From Linyphia triangularis (lineage: Eukaryota; Arthropoda; Arachnida; Araneae; Linyphiidae): a DNA stretch of 64,000 bases. The first letter of the stretch is position 1. Every line of letters begins with the position of its first letter. Below the pieces are notes generated by a model, which saw nothing but the letters and a program-made list of their open reading frames with translations, did not search any database and had not been told where the DNA came from. The stretch is taken from assembly GCA_963978545.1 (NCBI GenBank), contig OZ021733.1:35631424-35695423 (forward strand). The letters are read 5' to 3'. Below, piece by piece: positions 27,471 to 39,749 of the stretch. The position numbers and the translations under genes were made by a program.

Positions 27471-28113
27471 GTCCGAGAGGCCCCCATTCAACATCATTCT
27501 GAATTTTTTATAGAAATTGAAGAAAAGTGAGTAGATTAGGAATCCACTGGTCTGCCGTGGCAAAAATGGCCGAAACTGATCAAAAAACGACTTGGAATGA
27601 GTTGAACTAAAATCCGATTGCCAAATATGTCATAACTTGCCAAAAAGAGAGCAAACTTTTTCGTCTGGCAACCCACTGCATTTTGATTTTCAATGAGAAA
27701 AAGCGCAAACGATTTCTGATCTCTGGCTCGGAAAACTTGTATCTTTTAAAAGTAAGCCAAATTGGTGGCATTAGTTACGTCATCAGTGACGTAATGTTTA
27801 CTGCCAACTTGGCTCCCTTTTAATAGATGCAAGTAGACCGTCGCCAGATATCTGAATCGTCTGCAACCTTCTTAATTAAAAATTAAAGAGTGAGGGTTAC
27901 CAAATAAATAAAAAATGCTCATTATTTGGCAAGTTATGGCTCATTTGGCAATTGGATTTAGTTCAACTTATTAAAAGTCGATTTTTGACCAGTTTCGGCC
28001 ATTTTTGCCACGGCAGACCAGTAGATTCGTAATCTACTCACTTTTCTCTAATTTCTATAACAAATTCAGAATGATGTTCGATGGGGTTCAAAAATTGCAG
28101 TCGCCTCTCAGTC
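27471..28113. mobile_element. 643-bp foldback element with TA target sites
   Basis: The element is a nearly full-length inverted repeat. Its ends GTCCGAGAGGC and GCCTCTCAGTC are inverted matches flanked by TA on both sides, as in Tc1/mariner-type insertions. The arms run over about 300 bp each, for example CTGCCGTGGCAAAAATGGCC on the left and its exact inverse on the right. They meet at a perfect central palindrome TTACGTCA-TCAG-TGACGTAA (27775-27794), which includes two CRE-like half-sites. The left arm lacks about 16 bp present on the right (GACTGCAATTTTTGAA). No coding capacity. Confidence 0.85.
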
Positions 28114-28179
28114 TATTTTTATGAATTATATTATTTTGTTGCTTTAATTTCATCCACCACCCCTCTTTGATAATTCGAA

Positions 28180-28720
28180 CATTTACATTTTAAGGATTGT
28201 CCCTTCTCTATCTAAGTTACAGAAATATGCATCCGCTCCCTCCCAGTAGTATTCGAGGTGTTGTAAAACTCCACTGGAAGTGATGTAAATGAGACCTAAT
28301 CACTGTCTATCACCTCTTTCCGTTGGGCTGTTGTCGAATTAGAATGCTGCAGTAGAATGGCATGGGAAAGCAGTAAGCAGTCTGCAGTTGTGATCTAAAG
28401 TAGCTCAATCCAGCGTTATTCCGAAGAATAGCCTTCAGAATTAGATGGCAGAAATTGAAGGGAGGAATTTTCTTTTCACTTCCGAAGTCGATTCCTCCCT
28501 CTTGTTATTGCAAGCTGATGTCGTGATTGCGGAATTTTTCTGTAATTGAGGCGAATTGCTGGAGTTGATTTGGCTTTGGTTTCTTTTAAAAGGGGAAGGT
28601 TTGAGTGTGTCGTGTTTAAGTGCTTAAGTGCTTGGTGTTAACAGCTCGGTTTCTCACGGGTCCTTTGCGACTGTTCCACGTGAATTAAAATGTTCTATGC
28701 TTAATTTTGAACCTTCATTA
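28180..28720 (+). promoter_or_regulatory. GC-elevated segment ending in a strong splice-donor match
   Basis: About 500 bp richer in G/C than the flanks, ending at AAG|GTAAGT (donor at 28721). No frame is open across it, so if transcribed it would be an untranslated first exon. The composition change at the donor is abrupt, with AT-rich DNA following. No TATA box or other core promoter is convincing. Random occurrence of GTAAGT is possible. Confidence 0.2.
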
Positions 28721-29164
28721 AGGTAAGTTTATTTCATATAAATTACAAATTTATTTTTAGTAGTGAGTCTGTACGCAGTCTGCGCATTTGTTTGTTTAGA
28801 GAAATACTTTTTATAAGTTCATCAGAGTTAGAGATTACATTTTATTGCAGAGAGATAAGGAATTCCTTAGGTATCCTCAGTGTGCTTATTTTGCTATCTA
28901 CCCTTTTCTATAATGCTACCATGTACTGTATAATATCATAACTTCATACAAAATTTTGACATTTTCTGAATCAACACAAAGTGTAAATAAACTTTTCTTC
29001 AGAAGTTAAGGTCTTCGCCTTTAAATAGATCAATCATTTATCAATTTTAATTTTGAAAAAATTGAGAAAAAACGAGCATCCCAAAAAGATATCTTCCAGA
29101 AATAATACATAAGATTGAGTTTGAAATTTTAATTAAAGGACTTGTGTTGCATTTTAAAATGGTA

Positions 29165-29249
29165 CAGTGAAACCCCGTTAACGTTAAATTGATGGAAGAA
29201 CCGAAATTATTCGCGTTAAACGAGATTTCATGTTAACTGGGTTTGACTG
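29165..29249. mobile_element. Tiny pogo/Tigger-like MITE, 85 bp, TA target sites
   Basis: The left end CAGTGAAACCCCGTTAAC is the near-exact inverse of the right end (CAGTCAAACCCAGTTAAC when read inward). TA dinucleotides flank both ends (29163-29164, 29250-29251). Ends starting CAGT..AAACC..GTTAAC are typical of the pogo/Tigger branch of Tc1/mariner. Too short for any gene. Confidence 0.75.
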
Positions 29250-29282
29250 TATAAAGATTAAAAATGGTGAATAAAAAATGCC

Positions 29283-29350
29283 TGATTAGCCGTTATTGTA
29301 TCCAAAAATAGGTCGACCTACAGCTTAACGTAGATTCCTAAACACAGGAA
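29283..29350 (-). mobile_element. SINE-2 fragment (3' body)
   Basis: The reverse complement (GGAATCTACGTTAAGCTGTA then GGTC and later ATAACGGCTAAT) matches the body of SINE-2 at 50740-50800 (GGAATCCACGTTAAGCTGTA). The tRNA-like head and the tail are absent here. Confidence 0.65.
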
Positions 29351-31869
29351 ACCTCCATGCTTAACCCAGCAAAATATGAACAACAGACTGTTACAACTCA
29401 GATTATCGAAAATCATTGCTGCAGTAAAAGCATGTTCAATAGCACAATGACAAAAAATATTGGAATATAGCTAATTATTATTGTTATTATTTTGTAAATT
29501 TGGCCCATTTTGACAAACCTGCGGTTAATTTCGAATGACACCTCGTTCATAATAATTGGTTTTAGTAGTTTAGCAGGAATGAAAGTCACAAAAAATAGCT
29601 GAAAAAAAAATATTTTATCATAAGATTAATTGCTTAACCTAAAACTCACAATTTATTTTCCCTCCGAATTTCATAACTTCCATTTATGTTTATAAAAAAG
29701 TTATTTACATCTAAGTAATAGTTTGATGAATTTTGTGTATAAAAGTAAAAAAAAAAAATCAGCAGATGTTTTTCACTATTAAGATCCAAAAATATCAGTT
29801 GAATTTCAAAATATAGATAAACTCAAATGTCTTACTGTAGTCTTTTGAAATTCAATACTCACACAAATTAATTTTGACTTTATTAGAAAATAGAGGTTTT
29901 CACTCTAGTTTAGGACTTAATTTATTGCTCAATGGATATTTTTCTGATCGTCAAAGAAAAAAATTGCTCTTATACTAATTAAAAACCTATTACAGTGAGT
30001 TTTGTTTCAATTGTTTACATTTAATTACTATAATTTTTTTTTTGTTTAGTTCAATAAACGATTATGATGGTAGGTTTGAGAAATCATATTTTCCGGTGCA
30101 AAAGCAATTAAATTTTATATTTCTTTAAATATGACTTCTTAAAAAACTACCAAATTAGTATAAATTAATTTGTCACAGTATACTTTGAAAAAAAAAACGA
30201 GTTTTTATGATCTTTATAACTTTTACTTTGATATTTATGTCCCTTCATAAGTTTATTTTACACTCCACACACAATATACATTAGCGACAAAGTAGGAGTT
30301 AATTATATAAAAAACAAAAAAGTTACATTAAAAGATAAAATGAAACACTACGGAAATTATGTTTTCTTCATTATTAGCCTTCGGCCCAATCTTAAAAACA
30401 TATTTACACTTTATTTAGTCGCCATTATCACTATATCTTGATAATATTGCCTTAAAGAACGCATTTTAATAGAAAATAAATTTAAACATAGAAAATGAAT
30501 GGAGCTTTGTTGTATTTATACAAACCAATTAAAATTATTAGGATACTCGTTTGATTTCTTTTTTATAATTCAAGATACATTGAAAACACTTCATTTTTAT
30601 CAGAGAATTATTTTTTAATAACTACGTAGTGAAAAAACTGTTACTTATAATCATTTAAAAGTAATTATACAAATAACTACACTACGCAAGTCATACAACC
30701 TTACTCGAAGGATTCAAGGTTTTATCCGTGAGTCACTAACTATAGGATCAAACAGTCTTTTCAACCCAGTCAATAACAAGACGTATTTATTTAAAATATT
30801 TAAAAATATTATTAACATACAAACAGAGTAAAATTTCAAATTCAACCCCTAAAAAGGGGAACAAAGAGAAATATATCAACAGGAAAGACCATACATCACC
30901 AGCAAGACATACATACAACAAGAGTAAGAGTGTCAGAAATAATTAATAAATCTCATATAATATCAGGTTTAAAAAGATACAGAATTCAATCGAAGTACCA
31001 AAGCATGTTTTAAAACAATAAAAAAAAGCAGGTCTCAATTTCACATCAGTAAAAATTCTAGAGATAAACACATTAAATAAATAGTCTCTTTTAAATAAAT
31101 AACCGGATACATACATCAAAAGAAACCAGTGGCCAGGGTAGAAAAAAAGTTTTAAGAAGTCAAGTAATAGTGAAAATAATTTATGATTCACACACACATC
31201 AATATTACTGTATATATCGTTCGAAGAACCACTTAACTTTCTGTTTCTTAGAGGGTTTGATTGAATGCTAATATTTTGTTTACGGCTACTTTAAAATCTA
31301 GCAGTTAGGATCGTTCACCAAGGAACAAGGACATTACTATTTCATAATTTAAATTAATAAAATTATTTGAAGATAAGTCCAATGTCAGTTAATATACAAA
31401 TTAATATTGATACGGAGCTTCTAGATAACACCCTAAATTTTGAAATTGAGCTCAGGTAATTAAAAAGGTTGTTATATATATATTTTTTTTTTAAACATTT
31501 ATTTAAAATTGATTAAAAAATAGCTGTTTAATTAAATTTTAAAAAATCCATAAAATCCAATTTTTAAATGCCAATTTGCTATCGAATATTAACGGTTATT
31601 CTACTGAATGGCTATAGTGTTTTATGTTCATAACTTGCAATTCATTCCTATATAGATTAAACCTCAATGGAGTGTGATAACAATAATAGTTTTCTAAGTC
31701 TTGTACTTTTTCCTTATTTTGAGGTACTAGTGAACAAATATCGAATTGTTCATTTTAGAAGTTTAGTTACTTTTCTACAAAGGTTTCTAATCTATAAAAG
31801 GAGTCTAAATATGGGTGTTTCTGGTTTAATTAAATCAAGGCTTAAAAATACATTTTTTACTTCTTAAAA
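29351..31869. other. AT-rich stretch, nothing recognised
   Basis: Frames at 30943-31197 (minus, 84 codons, Phe/Leu-rich) and 31667-31867 (plus, 66 codons) are AT-driven. No RNA gene or repeat that I can support. Confidence 0.5.
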
Positions 31870-32199
31870 CCCAAGTAGCACAGCAGTTTTGGCCAATGAC
31901 GAAAACAGGGTTTCTAGGAAGATGAACCAGCCCATGCCAATTTCGACCATTGTTTCAAAAAACAAAATTTTATTTCAAATAAATTTCAAAACCATTACAA
32001 AACATATTTTTTAACCCTCCATCTTTACTTATAACACTATATTTCAATTTTTAAACTCCGTATCAACATTTCAAACTTCTAGTATAATTTATCCTGAGCG
32101 GGATCGGCCAAGATTCGTAGCAACGGCCATTCTACAACGATCCACATCGGGATTGGCCAGTGTCGAGCCGATTTTGGCCAACGAATTTGTGTTACTGGA
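31870..32199 (-). mobile_element. MITE family A, copy 3 (about 330 bp)
   Basis: Opposite orientation to copies 1 and 2. It opens CCCAAGTAGCACAGCAGTTT and ends ACGAATTTGTGTTACTGG. The inverse of its right third matches copy 1 nearly word for word (CCAATCCCGATGTGGATCGT, then TGTAGA). Flanks differ from the other copies, so it is a separate insertion. Confidence 0.8.
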
Positions 32200-32999
32200 G
32201 AATTCAAACAGATCGAGATTTTGGAAAGAATTCTTTAAAACTTCTTCAATTTATATTGAAATCTATTTTGCTTTGGAACATGTCTCAAACTAGCTTTAAT
32301 TCCTACAATAAATTCTAAATATTAAATTTATTCATAACACTCAAAAAGAGATGCTCAATGTAATTTGTGATATTGGATAAGTTTTAGTAGACTGTCTCTA
32401 ATTCAGATTGCACATTACTACAACACTAACTCAATTATAGTTGTACCTGAAATAGTGATCTTTGAAAACATCTCAATATATTATCTCACTGTGTACCAAT
32501 TAACCGAAGTTCAATTAAAAGTAATAAATATAACGTTATAACGTTACCAAGAAAATATTGAATAACAGATATTGGATAACAAACTTTCGAGCTCACAAAC
32601 CAACTACATCTAACAATAAAATAAAATTAAACGTTTATAGATTGGGTGACCAACCCAACAAAATGAAATAAAACTAAACGTTTATAGATTGGGTGACCAA
32701 CCCAACAAAATGAAATAAAACATCTATCAGTCAGTGATTTCTAACTGTCAGACAACTTTTGAAATAATAAAACTGGATATATTTCAAATTTGCATTCCCC
32801 TGAAAATTATTTCACAAAAAAAGAAGAAAGAAACCATCATGGCCCAACACTGCTTAGAAACTCTTGTGTTTTGCTCATACAAAAAAAAATCAGGTGAGCT
32901 AAAACGAAATGAAAAGACGGGGGATATGATATTCAGAAGATGAGTTGAACTCGGGGTGCCCCTCAAGTGCATCTCAGTAAAGGAACAATTGCATGGTTC
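32200..32999. other. AT-rich stretch with a short tandem duplication
   Basis: Apart from the 47-bp tandem repeat at 32617-32711, nothing recognised. Overlapping plus and minus frames near 32734-32972 are unrecognised. Confidence 0.45.
32617..32711. repeat. 47-bp tandem duplication (2 units)
   Basis: AAACGTTTATAGATTGGGTG and the following ACCAACCCAACAAAATG occur twice, 47 bp apart, with one or two differences. Each unit contains the small inverted pair TTGGGTGACCAACCCAA. Confidence 0.9.
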
Positions 33000-33650
33000 T
33001 TATTCATATTGAACTGTCATCAGACGAGGAAACAAAGTCTGTCAAGCGAAGCAATCCAGCGCCTACCTGAACCGATTGTCCAGCCTCCATTGTAAGCACA
33101 AAGAAAAAGAAAACGAGTGTTTTTGGCCCTCACAGCAGGGAATCCCCAACTTTAGAGCTACTAAGTGGAGGCCCCAGAAAGAAAAAAGGAAAAAAACATA
33201 TCGCCATCAAGGAGATGACAGCTACAAAATGGCCCCCAAGTTTTCCTGCAGAAGAAAAGAAAGAAAACACCACAGCAAGAAAATGAAAGAAACAATAATA
33301 CAGGAGTCAAATCAAACTCGCTGAAGGAAAATATCAAAAGATTGGTCAGTCTTTAAAATGCCTTCACGCGTCATAGCTCTGGTGTTTCCTGTCAGCATCG
33401 TATCTAGTGGGAATTGAGTAAGAGGCAAATAGACGCCATATTGGCTCGTGAGATCAGACGTACTAGGCAAACATATGTGCTGTTTGCCAGTTTATGTTAT
33501 CGGCTTGGAACAAACAGATCAATTCGGGACCTATTCTTAGCAAAAAGAGGCTCTATTTTACGATGTAATCATACGGAGCAGTTGGGCGGAGGTCTCAACT
33601 CGTTAAGGTTTAGTGGTTTATAACCCAAGGGGAGTTCGAATGGGTCTGTT
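33000..33650. other. GC-elevated, purine-rich segment, candidate non-coding island
   Basis: Two plus-strand frames (33076-33324, 82 codons, Lys/Arg-rich; 33414-33623, 69 codons) lie here. The first is driven by a purine-rich run (AAGAAAAGAAAG-like) and resembles nothing specific. The sequence is more complex than its flanks and may be conserved non-coding DNA. Confidence 0.2.
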
Positions 33651-34979
33651 GTTCAAACCGCGTTGGTTTATATCAAAACCCTTAATGTTTATTTTTAATT
33701 TCTTGTTTGGATCGTTGTCCCTTTCTGTTGTATTTATTGAATGAGTGATGAAAGTGTCAGGGTCAAAGTTTAATGTCGATGGAAACTAGTTTGGGTGCTT
33801 TTTGTTTGAAGATAGCACGCGTCTGTCAATTACTTATTGATGAAGCATGAGCAACAATGGAATATTCTGTTAAACAATGGACCGTGCTGTTGCTTGTATT
33901 TAGTGAAATAATAATTGGTTTCGTAATGGATGAACAGTTCTTGGATTTTATGCGTTCAAATTGAAAACAAGTGCAATGTGAATGTGTCAATGCGAAAGTA
34001 GTAAATCATAAGAGATCGAAATAAGTGGAAACAAATTCAAACTTTTTATTTTACTCTGGTATAAAAAAGATGTGTAGAAAATGAGAGACATAAGTTTTGC
34101 TTACCAATCTAAATTTGTAATTTACAACAACAGAGCAATTTTCTAATATCTCTTGTTTTAATAATAATTGATAGTCTTTCCTATTCCATAACTTTCAAAC
34201 ACAAGGTTTGTTGAAATATTGTGGCAAAACGTATGTCACTAATAACGTTATTTCAATACTTATTTTTTTTATTGACAAAAATTGTAAATTTGGAAATATA
34301 TAAAAATAATAACAAATTAATTTTTAATGACTCAAATCATATCTAGTACAAAACTCCGTATGTTTGTTTCGATGCAATTATTATGGCATTTGAGATAAAA
34401 AAATTAATAGTGAAATACTGACCTTAATTTTAGAACAAGTAATTCTGTTTGCTTAAATAAATAAATTGAAAACATTGTTGGTTATCTATTAAAGTACAGG
34501 TTCAATTTGATACTAACGATAAGTTCATACAAACATATTAATAAAAGGAAAATAGTATGAAAGTCCAAAATCTTATGCTATGCCTATAAAAACGTTTCAT
34601 AATCAATCGCAAGATTTTGTAGCCTAGTTTTAAGAACCCAGAGCTATATTAGTTTTTATAGTGAACACCTGCTTAATCTCGGAACTGGTGTAGAGCAGCA
34701 TTGAGCATTGTTATTTGCAGTTCAGTAATTTTCTTTAGCTTTTTTCTATTCTAAACGTAATCATTACTATTAAAAATTTTATATTAAGTATAACATTGAA
34801 ATTCAACTACGAAATTTTTAAGTAATTAAACAAGAGGGAAATTAACGTAGACCGTAGAAAAATATCCATAATATATGAATTAAGTCTCCTAGACTGTACA
34901 GAAGTGTGCAGAATGCTAGTCCAAAAGAGTTGCTGAAATAGAAATTTCAAAACTAATTTTTCTGTACCCTAAACATTAT

Positions 34980-35110
34980 AGTCAAGATTAATGGCTGTAA
35001 TAAATTTTCGCCATCGATGAAAGATTCACCGTATTAGCGTCAAGGCAAAGCGATAAATTGTTTTTAGTTTTCCGTATGGCGGTTGGCGAATCTCTTCAAA
35101 GGCAAAGAAA
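34980..35110. promoter_or_regulatory. Short GC-elevated patch, candidate enhancer core
   Basis: Dense non-repetitive words such as CGCCATCGATGAAAGATTC, AGCGATAAATT and CGTATGGCGGTTGGCG, within otherwise featureless AT-rich DNA. Homeobox-like (ATAAAT, TAATAAAT) and GATA-like cores are seen. Function is inference. Confidence 0.2.
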
Positions 35111-35489
35111 AGGTTTGCTGACTGAACATAATATAGCGAATAATGAAAAATGTGTCTTATGGTGTGAATTTAAATGTTTTTGTGCAAATTTACCTAATAC
35201 ACTTTTAGATAAAAATTAAATATTCCATAAAATTTCATTCAATTGTTTTTTGTTTTTTTTTACATTATTTTTACCAAAATTACAAATAGCAAATATTTAA
35301 ATATTCATATTGTGATAATCTATGTGTGTGACAATATGTAATTAACTTTGTTCATGAATAGCTAACTTAACAGCAAAAATTTTGGAATTTACAAACAACA
35401 ACTTTTATACAAAATTTTATTTAACAGAAAAATCTTTTTGAATGTTAATACCTTAACGATACCTCTTTACCCACTATCATTAAAACTCT

Positions 35490-35830
35490 AGCGGGTAATC
35501 GAAGCAACCGAGGCTCGTGTGTTTTTCACTCGTAATACCAAAATATCTGTGGGTGGATATAATAACGACATCCCATTAACGACCGAGAGTAATTTATTGA
35601 TTAGCAAGGGGCGGGCAGCCACAAATGAAGACTGATGAATAGCAAAAGGTAAAAAAGCAAAAGGCAAAGCCATCGTTAAGCTCTGAAGAGTGGCCACGTG
35701 CAGGACTCAAGTCGATTGGTTGAAATGACATGTCACGCCAGGCTCCGAGCAGACTTTGACTTGCTAAAGGAATAGGCGGGGGACATAATGAATAGACGTC
35801 AGTCTATTCGTTATTGTCCTTATTGCCATG
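35490..35830. promoter_or_regulatory. GC-elevated island with E-box and palindrome, candidate enhancer
   Basis: About 340 bp of complex sequence with GGCCACGTGC (E-box), GGTAATCG and TTTATTGATTAG homeobox-like words, GGGGCGGGC, and a long palindrome at its 3' end (35781-35819, annotated separately). The 69-codon minus-strand frame here is unrecognised. Confidence 0.3.
35781..35819. other. Long imperfect palindrome centred on GTCA
   Basis: GGACATAATGAATAGAC and GTCTATTCGTTATTGTCC are inverted copies with one mismatch and one extra base. They sit inside a GC-elevated island, not in a recognisable transposon. Either a tiny MITE or a symmetrical protein-binding region. Confidence 0.6.
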
Positions 35831-37066
35831 GATTTTGTGAAATCATATAACACTCATTTTCGTATTGATCTATTGTTCACTGCATGTTAAAGGGAGCCAA
35901 CTCTGATTTAACGCATTGTGAAAGAATATTTTGTTTATTGGAGTTGAGAACACTTATGTAATATTCTTGTTCAGTGTTTTTGTCCGAAGTATTCAAATGT
36001 TAAACAGAAGTCGTAATGCGTTAAAAGTACATGTTAAATCTGTACCTTGGTAAAAAAAAAAAAAAAAAAAAAAAGAAGGGAAAATGTCCCAGGATCTCGA
36101 TTTTTACTTTCTGAACGTAATGAATAAATTGGGTTGGTTAGAAAAATTGGGAGTTTTTATTTTTAGTAGAAACACTTTTTATATACGATAGTAAAAAGGA
36201 CAATTACTTTATGAATTAGTGTCACCAATACTTAAGGTTTTGAACAAATTTTTTCTCTTAAAATGTTCTCTCAAAACAATTTTAACTCACATAAGTTGAT
36301 TTCATGTTAATTTCTGAAATGTCTAAAATTATTTTTAATCACGACAAGTATGATTAATATATATGTGATAATATATATATATATATATACAAAAATATAA
36401 TATATACACAAAAGTACTTTAAATTAACTAATATTTTAGATTCGCTATTGTTTCTTTCTCTCTAATGAAGGTACAGATTTAACAGTACGTGTCTTGTTCA
36501 AAACAAATGTTGAGTTTTTACTAACATTATTTTTACTTGAGCCACAAATGTTTACAAAGAAGAAAAATTCAAAATATCAACTGATATCCTGTGACGTAGC
36601 TGATCCATGGCGAAGTGTTTAGATTGGAGGAGGGGAGGAGATGCTGTCAGGCTAGGAGAAACGCATGTCACTTGCGTACGTGTTTGTTAAATAATGATAT
36701 TAGAGTACAAACAGAAATAGTTGTCTTGCCGTGACATCCCTCATGGTGAAATAGTGGCAATTGCGTTTGTGACAAATCGTTCTCAATTACTAAACCTGTG
36801 TATGCAATAAAGAAAAAAAAAACACGATAAAAAATTATAATTTTTTTCTTCTGAATAGATTTAATAGGATTGCGTATAAATAGAGTCATTGGTATACAAA
36901 AATACAATGGTTGTGATATTTACAAATACCAGTAAATTTGTTAACGGGGTCTATAGCTTCAAATATATATACAAAATGCCTATATTTTAATGTCTATGTA
37001 TTTTTTTTTCCTTCTTCATCTAAATTAGTATATGTGCTTATGCTATTTAGCCTTTTAGTCTTATAA
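35831..37066. other. AT-rich stretch with simple repeats, nothing recognised
   Basis: Poly-A run near 36052-36073 and a TA-rich patch near 36355-36405. One GC-richer patch near 36590-36690. The 79-codon minus-strand frame (36668-36907) is unrecognised. Confidence 0.45.
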
Positions 37067-37151
37067 AATGTGTTTATTTTTTTTTTATTTTTTTTTATTT
37101 GTTTGTATTTTTTCCCTTTATTTCTTTTATTGTTTCCCCAACCTTTTTTAG

Positions 37152-37314
37152 AACCTCCAAAGCTGCTGGAGGGTAAGGAAGGAGATTGCCCAATAGCCAA
37201 GTGGCGGCTCGTGCACTACAGCCGCCTGTACAGCCGGGCTGCATCTAAATTTATTTGTTCAAAATTAAAATTATATATTTTACAATTTTCTAAAATGACG
37301 ATCCAATTTCTACG
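37152..37314 (+). CDS. Candidate internal coding exon, unknown protein
   Basis: A long polypyrimidine tract (37067-37149) ends in TTTTTAG at 37151, and a strong donor match TACG|GTAAGT follows at 37315. These bracket a 163-bp segment. Only one frame is open across it, and it hits a stop exactly at the donor. The first 90 bp are strongly GC-rich and encode a dense peptide including EGDCPIAKWRLVHYSRLY, quite unlike its AT-rich surroundings. The 3' part is A/T-rich and less coding-like. I do not recognise the protein. A competing donor (GGAGG|GTAAGG, about 37172) lies inside. No neighbouring exon was identified, so this could be an exon with very large introns, a processed fragment, or chance. 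Confidence 0.3.
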
Positions 37315-37339
37315 GTAAGTAAAAAAAAATCCGATAAGC

Positions 37340-37760
37340 GGCAATCTTCTTGCCTGGATAATTCACGGGAAAAAAACCCGCTTCCAATCAAAGAGATCTT
37401 CCTCAAAACAACAGCCGTTTGTTCCTGAAACGCGTTGCGGGATGCGACGTTGCCATGAATTGCCATGATAACCAATAGAAAGCAATAAAGTCTTCCCTCC
37501 GCGTAATGTATAACGGGGCTGGCAATCACGAATTTATTCTAACTTCGGCTACCCTTGAGAATTCGATGAGCTGATTGGTTCGGCTTGAAAATCAGCTTGA
37601 GTGAGAGTAAAAGAGGTAGGGAAAAGTAAACGGTATCTAAAAATTGGACTGTCATTTTGAAACATTGAGGGGCACCTTGTTCTTGTTCCAACCCTACATA
37701 AAAGCAAAAGCAAGGAATGAACTTTTCCGTGTTTATTTACAAACATTGTTTTATTGGCCA
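37340..37760. other. GC-elevated region downstream of the candidate exon
   Basis: Complex sequence with CGTTGCGGGATGCGACGTTG and repeated GCCATGA words (GCCATGAATTGCCATGATAA). Two unrecognised minus-strand frames. It may be intronic conserved non-coding sequence if the exon call is right. Confidence 0.25.
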
Positions 37761-38917
37761 TGTTTCATTGTGCTGGATATTATGGATAACACAAAAAGGT
37801 AGCTCTCTGATTAGACGCTTCATGCAATTACTCATCAAAGCAGTATTGTTTTTAAGTAAAAAAAACTTACATTTAGAGGTCGAAACAAAAGATATGTTTT
37901 TTTTTAATCAAAACTATACAGAATGATAGGAGTAATTGTTCGTATTTTATAATTTTATGCTATAAAAGTTAGTATTTTGTACAAATTGAAACTTAACTTC
38001 GATTTGAGTATTAAAGAATTTGCGTTTATTTTTTGTGATGTACACACTTGAAATACCGCAAAAAATAGGTCACATGTGTTTATAGTTTATCTGCTTTAAA
38101 AGAATCTCTAGATGGAATTTTTGCAAGGTAATGCTATCATCAGAAGGCTAAAGAATTACTTTAGTTTCAAGTACTATTTTGTTCTGTATATAAATTTGAA
38201 TATTTTAAGCTCATTATCTAAAAAATCGTGTTTTTGACATGTGAAACTTCATTTAAACAGTGATAACTGAAGTTTGATATAATCTTTTAGAAAAATGATT
38301 TGAAAATTAAAAACTGCATTAACTATTTGATGTTTTGAACCTGAGTCAAATTGATTGGAAAAGAAAAGGAATTTTGCTAGATTTTTAAATGCATAAGTTT
38401 TTAGAAAAATTGCGATTTTTCTACTTTCGATGTTAAAAAATTCTATTAAAGAAACTATATATTCTAGCAACTTGATGATGGAGGTTCATAACATTAAAAA
38501 TGATATTACGAACAATTTCCAACCATAATTTCTTTTCTTGACCCCATAAAACTCTAGTAATTGTTCAAAAATATGCTAACTAGAACGAGTTAAATTTTAA
38601 TTAATTTTTGAGTAAAACTGAAATTTTTGTCATGTTAACATCATTACTAATTATGTACTTTTAAATGCAAAAAATCCATTTTTTAAGATGATAATTTAAA
38701 AAAAAAGTTCAAGTGTGATTGTACATGATTGTGGAAAGTGTGTGTGTGGTGAGGGGGGGGGGGGATTTTGGAAAGTCGCATGTTCCCGGCTGCACTAACA
38801 TTTACGGCCACGGGCCACCACTGCTATAGCTCCTCCTGGATCCTCTCCTGATACTGTGGGCTCACACTAGTTCGTGGGACTGGAGCATTTATAGTGATAA
38901 TTGAGTAATACTTTTGT

Positions 38918-38955
<38 letters not shown>

Positions 38956-39735
38956 TTTCTGTTCATTCATTCCATTGAAATTCATTGCTTTTAATTTTCG
39001 AATATACAATTTACGTTATAATATACATTCATTCATCTCTTTTGAAAAACTTTAAACATATTAGGAAATTAAACCAGTGATTTTTTTTATGTAAACTTTG
39101 TCCAAAAAAATCAAGCAATAATTTTTTCCAAACACACAAAATGCAATAGATTTTCCTTTTTTAACTAAATACTAATTTTCAGTTGTAATCAAAATTGTTT
39201 TTTAGTCTCGATAATGCCTTATTTTAAACAAAAACAAAAATTCTTATAAACGGAAATTCAAAAAGATTTTGAATAAGCAAAAACGGGTGTAATCAGTTAT
39301 TCATGAAACAATTTTTTAAACTTTCGTCTGTGTGTGTACACCGTAATTAATAAGAGTTAATCAACAAGAGCTCCATGTGTTTAATAAAACATTATAAAAT
39401 TTGAAATTACGTTTATCTTTGCAATAGTAATAGCAAGTCTCAGAAATATGGAAGAAATATCAGTGGGACTGCCATCTATTAGCCTAATGTTGAACTAATA
39501 GCTGTATCATTTAATTGTCTTCAATGTCTTATTTCATTTATTTGATAAAACTATTTCTGTGACTTCTCAATTTACAAATTTAGACATTATTTTTATTTAC
39601 CTTTTTGTATTAACAAAATACTTTTTCCAATTTATTTATATACTTTTCATGCAGATTTCATTCAGACAATAAAAAACCTGACAACACAACACAGTATAAA
39701 ATTTGCACTGTCAAATAAACACCACATAATTCAAT
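37761..39735. other. AT-rich stretch with homopolymer tracts, no gene recognised
   Basis: A G-run of about 13 near 38752-38764 is followed by a GC-richer patch (to about 38880) that looks like the edge of an unknown element. A poly-T tract of about 33 nt lies at 38921-38953. Nothing else supportable. Confidence 0.45.
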
Positions 39736-39749
39736 ACATGTAGTAAAAA

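Noticed and set aside
33076..33324. Lys/Arg-rich 82-codon ORF
   Set aside because: Composition follows a purine-rich, low-complexity stretch; no recognisable nuclear protein or domain.
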